From positions 13,952,501 to 14,016,500 of the forward strand of contig JAEOAD010000040.1 in assembly GCA_036365145.1 (NCBI GenBank): DNA of 64,000 bases, given 5' to 3'. The translations under genes and the position numbers were made by a program. Below are positions 52,891 to 63,588 of this stretch, one piece after another (within the stretch, counting starts at the first letter, position 1; the number at the start of each line of letters is the position of its first letter). Source of the DNA: Orientallactaga sibirica (Eukaryota > Chordata > Mammalia > Rodentia > Dipodidae). The notes below the pieces were generated by a model. The model searched no databases. It saw nothing but the letters and a program-made list of their open reading frames with translations, and had not been told where the DNA came from.

Positions 52891-53270
52891 GAACAAAGGG
52901 AGAAAATAAAGGGGACGTATAGGAGAAAACTAGAGGATCTAAGCTCTTATTTATGAACGTCTAAGGAAAGCTTTCGACACTTTTTTGTGAGTAAACCAGA
53001 CACCTCCAGACTACACATCCAAATATACCATCTGCAGTAACTTTCTACTTTTTTTTAAACCTGCATTTCTACTTTTTTAAAAAACATCATTTGTGGTTTA
53101 AAATAGTCTCGCTCTCTCTCCCTTTCTGTTATGTCTAGTGAGTCATACCTTGGTACCCTTCCACCCACCTCTCAGTTCAAACACACGTACACTTACAGCT
53201 TGTACATTCCAATCCAGGTGATGACCAGTTAATACGATCATTTAAACTCTACCAGTCAACTAACGGCCAT
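52891..53270. other. Unique sequence
   Basis: Two T-rich patches; nothing recognised. Confidence 0.4.
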
Positions 53271-53272
53271 AA

Positions 53273-53480
53273 AGGGGCTACAGAAATGGTTTAGCAGTAA
53301 AAGCACTTGCCTGTAAAGCCTGAGGACCCATGTTCGACTCTCCAGGTCCCACACAAGCCAGATGCATAAGGCGACACAAGCGTGCAAGGTCGCACATGCA
53401 CACAAGGTGGCACACGCATCTGGAGTTCTATTACAGTGGCTGGTTCACAAATTCTCTCTCCCTCTGCTCTCTCCCTCATC
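53273..53480 (+). mobile_element. DIP-type SINE, long-spacer subfamily
   Basis: Spacer GCATAAGGCGACACAAGCG, GCAAGGTCGCACATGCAC, ACAAGGTGGCACACGCATC. It lacks the GAGGCCCTGG segment and the AATAAA tail. Confidence 0.88.
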
Positions 53481-53640
53481 CATTTGCTCTGCTTCTTTGG
53501 GTTTTCATCTTCAGAGATGCCAGGTGGCTGCTGCACCGTGACACTTTGCACCCAGAGTTCTCACAGGAAGAATGGACAAGCAGGAGTGGGAGATCAGTAA
53601 GGAACATGCCAACCCAAAAGTATCTGCATAAAAACTTTAA

Positions 53641-53866
53641 AAAATATATTTTATTATTTTTATTTATTTATTTGAGAGAGAGAAAGACACAGGGAGGGAG
53701 GGAGAGAGAGAGAGAATGGGCGCACCAGGGCCTCCAGCCACTGCCAACGAACTCCAGACGCATGCGCCCCCTTGTGCATCTGGCTGACGTGGGCCTTGGG
53801 GAATCGAACTGAGGTCCTTTGGCTTTGCAGGCATGTGCCTTAACCACTAAGCCATCTCTCCAGCCC
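53641..53866 (-). mobile_element. DIP-type SINE
   Basis: Long TTTATTTATTTATTTGAGAG tail, head CCATCTCTCCAGCCC. Flanks ATAAAAACTTT and ATAAAAGTTTT suggest the duplication. Confidence 0.94.
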
Positions 53867-54223
53867 TATAAAAGTTTTTTTTGATAGCCAAACACAGTGA
53901 CTCCTTAATTCTCACTGGTTGCTACAATGACATATGACCACACCTAGATGAAAAGGAAGCTGGAAAATTGCTTTAGTCAGGAATTACTAAACCAAACAAA
54001 AATCAGAATTTTTGTTTATTTGGTGTGTAAGGAATAGAGAAGAATGGCTATTGGGTTGGACTGGCTGTGTTTGCCTCAGGGTACACACAAAGCGTCCTAA
54101 TAAGCCGAGTCACCTTTCTTCAACTATTTATGCTCAGAGAGTGGGGAAAGACTTGCTCTGCCTCAGGACCCTGAAACTGTTGCCCCCTTAGAACTGTGTC
54201 CTTCGGGATTATCCAAAGAAAAG

Positions 54224-54271
54224 AGGGGGAAGGAAGGAGCAAGGGAGGAAGCGAGAGGGAGAGAGGAGAGT

Positions 54272-54303
<32 letters not shown>
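54224..54303. repeat. Purine-rich (GA)n tract
   Basis: GGGAAGGAAGGAGC, then GAGAGGGAGAGAGGAG and pure GA. Confidence 0.93.
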
Positions 54304-54304
<1 letters not shown>

Positions 54305-54490
54305 GAGTCTGATTTGAATTGGCTCATATTATTGTGAGGACTAGAAAGTTTAAAGTTTATAGAGCAAAACTGATAGATGGGACAGTCAGGTAAGACCTGG
54401 CACAGTCTTAAACCCACCATGTGTGAGGGAGGCCAATAAGCAAAATTCCCAAGCGGATTTCTATCTTGCAGCCTTGAAGCAGAATTGAAG

Positions 54491-54597
54491 TCTCTCCCTC
54501 TCTCTCTCCTTCTCTCTCTCTCCCTCTCTCTCTCCCTCTCTCTCTCCCTCTCTCTCTCCCTCTCTCTCCCTCTCTCTCTCTCTTTGTGTGTGTGCCT
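54491..54597. repeat. Pyrimidine-rich (CT)n tract with 10-12-nt sub-period
   Basis: Repeated CCCTCTCTCTCT blocks ending in TTTGTGTGTGTG. About 190 bp from the purine tract. Confidence 0.93.
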
Positions 54598-54954
54598 TCC
54601 TCTCTCTTTCCCTTACTCCTCTTTGCCAGTCATCCTGGTAGACTCATTCTCCTGAGACACTTTCTCGGCCTCCCCCAGGGACAATGTTCCCACTGCTCCT
54701 TCCACAAAAACTCTTCCCCAAGAGGTCCAGGAACTTGAGTCCTCCCTGTTCCCTTGTGCTTCTCATAGCATCAAGGCCACAGCTCAACAAGATATAATTT
54801 CATCCTCAGAGACTTTCACCCAAAGTCATTGTAAAGCTGAAAAGAATATGGCTTCTGGCTCCTATATTCAAAGCTGGACCACAGTGTGAGGCAAGGATGT
54901 CTTATTGGCTATGCAGTCATGCCAGTGACAACCTTATGGGACAGTTTAGAGCAA

Positions 54955-55525
54955 GGCTGTATTCATCCGGGTTCTGTACAGGCGACCAGGCTGATAAAGT
55001 GAATTTGTATTATAAAGGGGATTTATTGGATTAGCTTACAGGATATGGGGTGGGCAATCCAACCAAAGCTGTCTGCAGACTTGAACATTGAGGAATGTGG
55101 TAGCTGCTCAGTCGACTAGGCTAGAGGCTGCCTCCGTGCTCCAGATCTGGCACTGAGGGCCAGGAGAATCCCTGGGGATCACATTCAGCCCACATTGGAA
55201 GGCTGATGAAGCTGGGCACCAATGCCCACAAAGGACTGTCTTAGGTAGATGCACACATGGTGCATAGTGAGGGAAGCTGAATTAAAAAAAAAAAAAAAAA
55301 AAACAGGCTCCAGCGAGTACACGGACAGTCACAGCCCTGTGAAAAGGCCCTGGGACCTCTCGGATTCTTTCTATCTAGTCCACCACCGGAAGGACCACCC
55401 ACTCTGGAGGAAGGACTTCCTCCCTCACTTAATCCGTCCTGGAAACAACCTCACAGACCCAACCCAGAAGAGTGTGTCTTGATTCCTAATCTGATCAAGT
55501 TGACAACTGAACTTAACCATCACAA
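54955..55525 (-). mobile_element. ERVL (MLT2-like) LTR
   Basis: Plus strand: GTATTCATCCGGGTTCTGTAC, GGGGATTTATTGGATTAGC, AGCTGTCTGCAGACTTGAAC, AACAACCTCACAGACCCAAC, TGATCAAGTTGACAACTGAA, TTAACCATCAC. This is the antisense order of MLT2-type ERVL LTRs as I recall them. An A homopolymer lies at about 55283. Confidence 0.65.
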
Positions 55526-56295
55526 AGGCTAAGACCCCTGGCCAGGTCACAAGTAGTTACCTTCTGTGTCTAGACCTTTGCTTGGTCCAGTGTAAGGTGG
55601 CTGGCAAAGGAAGCGGGATTCATCTGCAAAGCTCATGCAGTGAGCAGTGTTCTGTCTCATGGGACAAACAGATTTAGAGGGAAGATCCCTCCGACAGTGG
55701 GTATGTACTTAGCTGTGTATGCACAGGGTTTCCCAGGAACTTGGCCCTCTTCTGGAAGATGCTGTCAAGAAAGTAGGGAGGTAGGAATGCTGTTTAGGGA
55801 TATCAATGTGACAATGGATGTAAGGTCTGCCTTGCTCTCCCACTCTGCAGCTCTATTGGCCATTCAGAGACAAAAGTAGTTGTATAGTTGGGTTTGTCAT
55901 CTGTATTAACATGAAAAAAAAAAAAAAACCAAAAAACCAGCAGGCTGAGGTATTGCCATGATTGTGTCCTCTACCCAACCCTCACTCTACTTTTCATCTG
56001 GGCTGATTACTCTGTGTCACTTAAAGTAGAGGAAGCCAGCACCCAATCCTCCCAACATGTGATCCTCTGTTCAAGATCACAGGGCTTGATTTAGCTTTGG
56101 AAGGTGCCCCCTGACCAAGCATCACCTGCATTGACCTACTGGTAGGTGTGGGTTCTGTTGATAGGGAACTCTGGACTGGTGTTCTTAAATGCTGCTTCCA
56201 TCTTGCCTTATCTTGTTCTCTATCAGATAATCCTCCTGGAAGATGCTGGAAGCAGTCGCCTGAATGTTTACCTGTTGCTTTTATTCGCTCAGAAG
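55526..56295. other. Unique sequence
   Basis: No repeat or exon recognised. Confidence 0.4.
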
Positions 56296-56299
56296 TTGC

Positions 56300-56415
56300 A
56301 CTGAAAGATGGAGAATGCTTTTAAAGATTCCAAGCTAAGAGAGAGAGACTTTCAACAAAGCATCTTATCCAGAGACTATACCCAGCAAAACTATCCTTCA
56401 AAACTAAAGGAGATG
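56300..56415 (+). mobile_element. L1 fragment
   Basis: GACTATACCCAGCAAAACTAT and CCTTCAAAACTAAAGGAGATG match a conserved L1 segment in sense. Confidence 0.6.
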
Positions 56416-56417
56416 CT

Positions 56418-56795
56418 GTGAGGAGATGGCCCGGTGGGCAAATTGCTTGGAATACAAGTGTGAGGGTCTAAATTCAGGTCCCCTAGCACCCAGGGGAAAG
56501 AAGTTGGTGCTGTGCACACCTGCTATCTCAGTGCCAGAAAGACAGAAATGGGACCCCTAGGGCTTGCTGGCTATCTAGTCTAGCTGAATCAGTGGGCTCC
56601 AGATTCAGTGAGAGATTGCATCTCAAAACATAAGGTAGACATTAACATAAGGAAGACATTAGATGTCAACCTCTGGCTTTCACATATGTGTGCACACTTG
56701 TACATATGCACCCAAACATTCATGTGTATCCATAGACATAGGTGCACACATACCCACACACACATGCAGATAAATAAATAAAAACTAAATGGGAG
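56418..56795 (+). mobile_element. B4-type composite SINE
   Basis: GAGGAGATGGCCCGGTGGG head, CTAGTCTAGCTGAATCAGTG, CCAGATTCAGTGAGAGATTG, GTCAACCTCTGGCTTTCAC and a CA-rich end. Confidence 0.8.
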
Positions 56796-56872
56796 ACAAT
56801 GACCCCAAACAAACAAACAAAAAAATCAGGCGTTCAAGACTACAAGCCCAACCTTATGAGAAATACTAAAGG

Positions 56873-57045
56873 GGAGCTGGAGAGATAGCTCAGTGGTTAA
56901 GGTGTTTGCCTACAAAGCCAGATGCACAGTGCATGTATCTGGAGTGTCTTGACAGTGGCTAGAGGTCCTGGAATGCCCATTCTCTCTCTCCCTCTCTCTT
57001 TCTCTCTTGTCTTTTTGCATCTGTCTCTCCTTGCAAAGAAATAAG
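56873..57045 (+). mobile_element. DIP-type SINE lacking the B box
   Basis: Head GGAGCTGGAGAGATAGCTCAG is intact, but CTACAAAGCC joins straight to AGATGCACAG, deleting the whole B-box segment between two AGCC words. Confidence 0.9.
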
Positions 57046-57090
57046 AAAAGGAAATGCTAAAGGGAATTCTTCAAATCAAAACAAGTAAAA

Positions 57091-57307
57091 AAGGGGGCTG
57101 GAGAGATGGCTTAGTGGTTGTTTGCCTGCAAAGCCAAAGGATCCTGGTTTGATTCTCCAGGACCCGTGTAAGCCAGATGCACAGGGGACGCATGCATCTA
57201 GCATTTGTTTGCAGTGGCTGGAGGCCCTGGCATGGCCATTCTCTCTCTCCCCCCCTCCCTGCCTCTTTATCTCTCTCAAATGAATAAATAAATAAATAAA
57301 TATTTTT
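57091..57307 (+). mobile_element. DIP-type SINE
   Basis: Head with a short deletion (TTAGTGGTTGTTTGCCTGC, missing AAGGCA). The duplication AAAACAAGT lies at 57078-57086 and 57308-57316. Confidence 0.93.
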
Positions 57308-57324
57308 AAAACAAGTTAAAAAAA

Positions 57325-58170
57325 ACAAAAGAATGCTAAATAGCACCACAAAATCTTCTGAAAGGTAAATATATAGACAGAGCCCCCTCCCCATTGCAGA
57401 AATACTAGAATGCTGGTGCAGAAGTTGCTTTTAATTCTATTTAATTCTATTATAAAGCATACTATACAGGAAGCAGAGGTTTCCAGGAGCATGAGATTTC
57501 CTTATATCTTTATTAAAACAAAACCAAAAAAAAAAAAAAACCCAGAAGACCACCAGAACCCCTCAGCCCCTCTCAAATTATGCTGAGCTGCTTTGAGAAG
57601 TTGTTGATTAAGAACATACATAATGGTAACATTAATTTGGGACCTTTTTAATTAAAGGTATGTTTATATGGATCACAGTATCTGAATACATGCTAAAAAT
57701 AGCCTTGCACTCCGGAGAAGATTTATCTCTTAGCAGTTTGCAGATATTGCAGACTTCTCGTAGGAATTCTGGATTCAGACTGGGAGAAAATAGCTCCTTG
57801 AGGTCTCTGCTTCAGGGACCTGTTGTTTTTCCTAACCAAATGCAGAGGTGCCTGGGTCAAGAAGGGCGCTCAGTATGTTTCCACATTCTCTCCAGCCGGT
57901 AGGAGTCAAGAAAAGATTAGCCAGGGAATTATACATTCTGAGATTGAGAAAGGGATGGTGACCTGTTCTGGAATATGAATGAGGCATTTGACCAAAGATA
58001 GAGCTCTAGGTTACAAAGAGCAAGCAGCCCATCGTCAAGGATCTTTCATGACATCCAAGGGCTCCCAGACCAACCCTACAGCCAGGTTGCTCCACAGGCC
58101 TGTGCATAAATAAAAGCCGTGGTCTCCAGAAAGCTGAGTCAAGAGTTCCAACTTTACTCCATGCAGATGT
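57325..58170. other. Unique stretch
   Basis: About 850 bp, A homopolymer at 57526-57540, otherwise no recognisable repeat. The 80-residue frame at 57660-57902 has no known domain. Confidence 0.45.
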
Positions 58171-58171
58171 G

Positions 58172-58588
58172 ACTGTGGTAGTTTGAATGTATGTCCCCCA
58201 TTGGCTCAGGTGTTAAAATTAAACTTGTAGGGCTGGAGAGATGGCTTAGTGGTTAAGGCACCTGCCTGCAAAGCCTACGAATGCCCTTTTGATTCTCCAG
58301 GTCCTACGTTTAGCCAGATGGAAAAAAAAAAATGATGCAAGGGTGCAATACCAAATTTGCCCACAAGGGGGCGCATGCATCTGGAGTTCATCCACAGTGG
58401 CTGAGAGGCCGCTGGCACTCCCATTCTCCCCCCTCCCCTCTCTCTGTCAAATAAAAAAAATTAAACTTGTAACTTGGATCTCCAGCCACCTGGCTAGAGG
58501 AGTCATTTGTTCCCATGAGGTGATCTACCCTATTCGCACCAGACTGGCTACGGTATACTTCACAGTGGTTCTGTGTTAAGTTCTTGAA
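58172..58588 (+). mobile_element. MaLR/ERVL-type LTR fragment split by a SINE
   Basis: GTGGTAGTTTGAATGTATGTC and, after the SINE, GGATCTCCAGCCACCTGGC match the LTR subfamily at 10758. The 3' part is diverged. Confidence 0.68.
58230..58457 (+). mobile_element. DIP-type SINE, long-spacer subfamily, inserted in an LTR
   Basis: GGGCTGGAGAGATGGCTTAG head; spacer with A homopolymer, GATGCAAGGGTGCAATACC. Perfect 14-nt duplication AAATTAAACTTGTA at 58216-58229 and 58458-58471. Confidence 0.96.
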
Positions 58589-58601
58589 TAAGATTACATT
58601 G

Positions 58602-58840
58602 GGGGCTGGAGAAACGGCTTAGCTAACTGCTAAGGCACTTGCCGGCAAAGCCAAAGGACCTAGGTTCAATTCTCCAGGACCCATGTAAGCCAGATGCACA
58701 AGGTGGCACATGTGTCTGGGGTTTGTTTGCAGTGGCTGGAGGCCCTGGCATGCCCATTCTCTCTCTGTATGCCTCTCTTCTATCTCTCTCTCTCTCTCTC
58801 TCTCTCTACTTGCAAATAAATAAATAAAAATTAAAAAAAA
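58602..58840 (+). mobile_element. DIP-type SINE
   Basis: Head contains a short insertion (CTTAGCTAACTGCTAAGGC). Perfect 12-nt duplication AAGATTACATTG at 58590-58601 and 58841-58852. Confidence 0.96.
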
Positions 58841-58852
58841 AAGATTACATTG

Positions 58853-59550
58853 AAATGCCACAGTGACCATTTCTTTTTTTATAATAGCCAGACGTCCTTC
58901 CAATAGTCACATTCTGTCCTCATGAACTGATCTGGCTGGAAAATAATGGGTTTTAGACAAGGTACTGGGAAAGGAGAAGCCTGGGTGTTGACACTTTTGG
59001 CTAGGCTTCTGAAACAGGACTTGGACTGCTGTCCCTTCCCAGGCTATGAACAGGGCAGGTGAGGGGCTGGAGGCCGCCTGTCCCACAGAAATCAGAAACC
59101 ATAGGGCACAAGCCCATGTGCTGGTGTGGGCATCAATCTAGTTCTTTTCACAGGCACAGCCTTTTTTTTTTCTGGTGCCTGATTATAAATGGCATTTTGA
59201 ATCTTGGCCAATTTGAGTCATTTTAGCCCTGTACCCCGATCCACGCTGGGACTTTTGAATACACTTGGGTCTGTGTTTGGGACAATTACGATGATGTATT
59301 CTCCCACCCGGTGTTTAGCTGAGCACTTTAATGACAGGAAGGAGTAATTGAGCAGTTTGGCATGTGTCAGGTTCTAAAAGTAGGGGTGAAGGTTCTGATG
59401 GGAACAGAGGGAGAAATAGATTGTCCTGAACTTGGCAGCGATGTCACTTGGCTGAGCTCTGCCAGCCTGATGCTTGGCTACTTCAGATCCAGGACCTTTC
59501 TGAAAAAAAATAGAAACATACTCTGAAATCACCAATGGAGTATGAAAGAA
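58853..59550. other. Unique stretch
   Basis: About 700 bp with no recognisable element apart from a T homopolymer at 59162. Confidence 0.45.
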
Positions 59551-59555
59551 GGAAT

Positions 59556-59664
59556 GAAAGGAAGGAAGGAAGGAAGGAAGGAAGGAAGGAAGGAAGGAAG
59601 GAAGGAAGGAAGGAAGGAAGGAAGGAAGGAAGGAAAGGGAGAGGAGGGAGGAAGGAAGGAAGGG
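59556..59664. repeat. (GGAA)n microsatellite
   Basis: About 18 near-perfect copies followed by GGGAGAGGAGGGAGG and more GGAA. A shorter GGAA stretch reappears after the SINE at 59874-59887. Confidence 0.97.
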
Positions 59665-59667
59665 CAG

Positions 59668-59872
59668 GCTGGAGAAATGGCTTAGTGGTTAAGGCATTTG
59701 CCTGCAAAGCCAAAGGACCCTGGTTTGATTCCCCAGGACCCACATAAGCCAGATGCACAAGGTGGTGCATGCATTCGGAGTTCTTTTGCAGTGGCTGGAG
59801 GCCCTGGTGTTCCCATTCTCTATCTGCCTCTCTCCCTCTCTCTCCTTCTCTCTCTCTCTTAAATAAATAATT
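59668..59872 (+). mobile_element. DIP-type SINE inserted in a GGAA tract
   Basis: GGCTGGAGAAATGGCTTAG head and AATAAATAATTT tail. GGAAGGAAGG on both sides could be the duplication. Confidence 0.94.
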
Positions 59873-59879
59873 TAAGGAA

Positions 59880-60356
59880 GGAAGGAATCTCCTTGCATCA
59901 ATAATTGTAAACACCTGTGATTTGGGCATGACTCCTTTGGGTGGCTTTTTTTTTTAAATAGTGACACTGTTTCTCATCCCCGCCCTTGCCATCTCCCCTC
60001 CTCTGATAGAGATCTCATTGTTAAGCATCTTATTATTAGCACAAATGCTTTCGGTGGAAACATAAAGGCAAAGGATGCTTGTTAATGAGAAACTAAATTT
60101 TCTATTCAGGCACATAATCAGAGAACTTGAAAAGTGTGAATATGCTTATTTGGTTGCAAGCACTGAGAGTGGCTTCCTCTGGAGGTACTTGATCTGCCCC
60201 CTAAAGCTCCGCAGCCCTGTGGGTTTCACCAGGGAGGATGGGACAGGAACTGATGGATGACTACACAGTGAGCTGGGATGGGTGGGAGGACTACTGCGCC
60301 TCTGAATCACACTTCCACCTCCCTTACCTGCCCTTTGCAATATCACCCATGCATTC
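59880..60356. other. Unique stretch
   Basis: About 480 bp free of recognisable repeats, with AT-rich words such as GCATCTTATTATTAGCAC. Confidence 0.4.
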
Positions 60357-60710
60357 TGTTACAGTCAGGTTCGCACTGCTGGCAGAAAACACTCCATCAA
60401 GAGCAGCTTGTGGGACAAAAAAAAAAGAAGGTTTATTTTGGCTTATGGACTCGAGGGGAAGCTCCATGACAGCAGGGGAAAACGATGGCATGAGCAGAGG
60501 GTGGCCATCACCTCCCGGACAACATAAAATGGACAACAGCATCAAGAGAGTGTACCAAACACCGGCAAGAGGAAACTGGCTATAACACCCATAAGCCCAC
60601 CCCCAACAACACATTGCCTCCAGGAGTGTTTAATTCCCAAATTGCCAACAGCTAGGGACATGGCATTCAGAACACCTAAGTTTATGGGGGACACCTGAAT
60701 CAACCTCCCA
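60357..60710 (-). mobile_element. MaLR-type solo LTR
   Basis: Same subfamily as 12688-13042. The plus strand starts TGTTACAGTCAGGTTCGCAC and ends CCTGAATCAACCTCCCA. GGTTTATTTTGGCTTATGG and GGGAAGCTCCATGACAGC are present. Confidence 0.86.
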
Positions 60711-60712
60711 CA

Positions 60713-62995
60713 TAGTCCTTCCGGTCTTAAGCATATGGCTCGGGATTAAGTCCATAGCACCTCGGGTCATGCTTGGGTCAGGGATTTTGAATCCCATCCT
60801 TGTCCCTTGCTGGCTGTGGGGCTTTGAGTGAGCTACCAAGTTCTCCAGGCCTCAGCTTCCTCCACAAAATGGGATTGTTCTGCCTGAAGGTTACATGCGG
60901 TAGCTCGCTGTCTCTCGCCTGCAGAACTGCAAGGGGATCAAGTTCCTAGCCTGGGGCTGGTGTACCATGAACAGCCAGATTGGGGATAAGGTAGTCAGGC
61001 TGCAGAGGACGCTGTTCCAGGTCTGCAAAGTTCTCCTTGGCCAAGATTTTCTCCTGGAGTTTCCTCCTGCTGTGTATATTTCCTTTTTTTTTTTTTTTTT
61101 TTTGTTCTGCAACTCCCCAAAGACAGCTCCAAAGATTCATAAGCAGGAATGCAGGTGTGGAGACAATGAAGTGAAAACAGATCCACGTCTAGTTTACGAG
61201 GGACCCGGAGCTGCTTAGGAAAACCCTGAACCCCATCTGGGCTTGCAAGGTCATTTCTTCTGTCATAAGCGAGGCGGTGCATGCATGGGATCCCAACACC
61301 TGGGCAGGCCAAGGCAGGATGATGACAAATTTAAGGTTTGCAGCCTAAATGCATCCATGATTTAGGGGTGGTCTTTGGTTCATTTCTACACGCATTACTT
61401 AAACCAATGGAAATTGTCTTTATTTTTGGAAAGTACATACATTTATCAGGATTTTGAGTGGGGAGTTAGGGGTTCTCCCCACTGATATTTTACATAGAAT
61501 CGTAATTTATACATTACCCATGGTCTTCCCATTCTTACCCAGTGCCAGATAATTAATTACTAATTTCTTTCCTAAAAATATGAAATATGCCAGAACAAGT
61601 TTGAGGTTTGCCTGAGCTATGTAAAAAGACTTGTCAACCCAAAACCAAACCAAACAACAACAAAACAGATTTAAAAAAAACAAACAAACATTGTTTTCAG
61701 AAAATCATTTAACACAGGTTTTTTTTAAGTTAACTTGACATCAAATATTGGACAGAATTTTTTTTCCTTTAAAAGTAGAAAACACTCCGTTTAAAGGGGG
61801 GGGAAGTCTATTGAAAAGAAAATATGATTAATCCACCTTACCCAAGAATGTTCAAAGAATTTTCCAGAAGTTGCAGGCTGTCATCCCACAGGGGCAGCTG
61901 GTTCCCAAGCTCTCTTCTGCATAAGGTCCCTGAGAACAAAGGCAGAAAGTTGCTGACCTGCCCCAGCTCCCCCGCCCCCCGACACACACACACATCACAC
62001 CCCGACAAGACAGTGCCAACAGGAGGCTATTCCGATCATCGTCCCCTGACGTCCTGAAGTTCTGGTCACCGAAGGGTTGTTTCTTTCTCACCGATGGCTC
62101 TTTCCCTATGCAAGCCACTGAGCAAATCCAATGGAGCTTTGAAAGTTCACACTGACCTTTCTTGGTGTCTGGAACAATGCAATCCTTTCAGTTTGTAATG
62201 GAAGGAGATTAAACTACCTGTCTGGCTTTTGTAGGGAGTTGCTACCTCCTCCCCTTTCTTTTAAATGCACTGAAACTTTGGCCCAGACTCTCTTCTCTGG
62301 TCTGACCCATGGGCATTGTTAGTAGGCAAAGAGGGTTATGTATGACCTGCCTCAAATTTTGCTTCTTTCTAGAAGCAACTCTGCAGTTTTCTTTTCTTTC
62401 TTGCTTTTTTTTCCCTCAGTTTTCTATTTTAATACAAGCTCAGATTTTTTTTCAGTTCCTTTGTTTGGCTTATAAAAGTTCATTTTCATTAGTAAAGGAT
62501 AATTGCCCACAGATCAAGAGGTCCAGAAAGATGTCATGACATACTTTGAAAAAAAAGAAAAAAAAAAAAAGGATTAACAATAATTTATTTTTTTTCTGGG
62601 CTTGGAATCTTCAGTGGCAATTTTTTTCAGAGTTGCTTTTGTATTTTGCTGCTCTTCCTTCTCCAGTCGGTGGAGACTTTGAATCTCCCAACTCATCTCC
62701 TCTTTCCTCCAAGGTGATATTTTGTGTTTTCTTCCAAGACACTCTCCACTGTGCATCAGGACGGGATGAAGAGGATCGCCCCAGGGAACTCCACATCCAG
62801 CAGACATTTTTCTGGCTATGAAAACAAGTAGAGAAATACTAAATAAACATTAGTCTTTGCATTGTTGCATTTTGAAGAAGTTAAAAGAGACATATTTATT
62901 GATTGACTTAATGGCCCACCCCACTGGAAAAGCCACAGAGTGCCAAGAAACATATTACTGGGACTATCTGAAGGAAGGAAGGCCTTCTGTAACTA
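60713..62995. other. Mostly unique, with degraded B1-like patches
   Basis: B1-like GCGAGGCGGTGCATGCATGG with GGCAGGCCAAGGCAGGATG lies at 61268-61345, and a B1 3'-like piece at about 61595-61680. T18 lies at 61086, a CA-rich patch at about 61981. Frames here (up to 105 residues) run on both strands without recognisable domains. Confidence 0.4.
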
Positions 62996-63009
62996 GCATT
63001 TTCTTTCTT

Positions 63010-63140
63010 CTGATTTTTTTTCATGCATGAGTGTGTGTGTGTGTGTGTGTGCATGGTTGCAAGTAGGTGTATGTTCACATTTATGCGTATGCACGTAGAG
63101 GCCAGAAGAAAACTTTTGGTGTCATTCCTCAGTAATACTG
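63010..63140 (-). mobile_element. B4-type SINE end fragment with (GT)n
   Basis: GT run at 63032-63051, then CACGTAGAGGCCAGAAGAAAA and TGGTGTCATTCCTCAG, the CA-rich end of an antisense B4. Confidence 0.6.
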
Positions 63141-63158
63141 TCCACCTTTTTTTAAAAA

Positions 63159-63378
63159 AATATTTCTTTATTTATTTAAGAGAGGGAGAGAGAAAGAGGC
63201 AGAGAGAGAGAGAAAGAGAGAGGATGAGTGTGTCAGGGCCTCCCTCCAGCCACTACAAAGAACTCTAGACATATGTGTGACCTTGTGCATCTGGCTTACA
63301 TGGGTCCTGGGGAGCTGAACCTGGGTCCTGTGGCTTTGCAGGCAAGCACCTTAATCACTAAGCCATCTCTCCATCCCT
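63159..63378 (-). mobile_element. DIP-type SINE
   Basis: TTTATTTATTTAAGAGAGGG tail, head CCATCTCTCCATCCC. Flanks TGTCCACCTTTTTTTAAAAA and TGTCCATCTTTTTTAAAAA form the duplication. Confidence 0.94.
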
Positions 63379-63399
63379 GTCCATCTTTTTTAAAAAGAA

Positions 63400-63588
63400 A
63401 ATATTTTATTTATTTATTTACAAACAGAAAACGAGAGAGAGTATGGGTACGTTAGGGCCTCTGGCCACTGCAAATGAACTCCAGATGCATGCACCAATTT
63501 GTGCATCTGACTCACATGGTACTGGGGAATCAAACCCTGGTGATTAGGCATTGCAAGCAATTACCGTAACCACTGAGCAAGCTCCAGG
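63400..63588 (-). mobile_element. DIP-type SINE
   Basis: TTTATTTATTTACAAACAGAA tail, body GGGCCTCTGGCCACTGC, diverged head GAGCAAGCTCCAGG. Confidence 0.9.

Noticed and set aside
994..63588. tRNA-like genes at each SINE head
   Set aside because: The heads keep Pol III box-like motifs but lack a foldable acceptor/anticodon structure and continue into SINE bodies with CT and A-rich tails; they are tRNA-derived retroposons.
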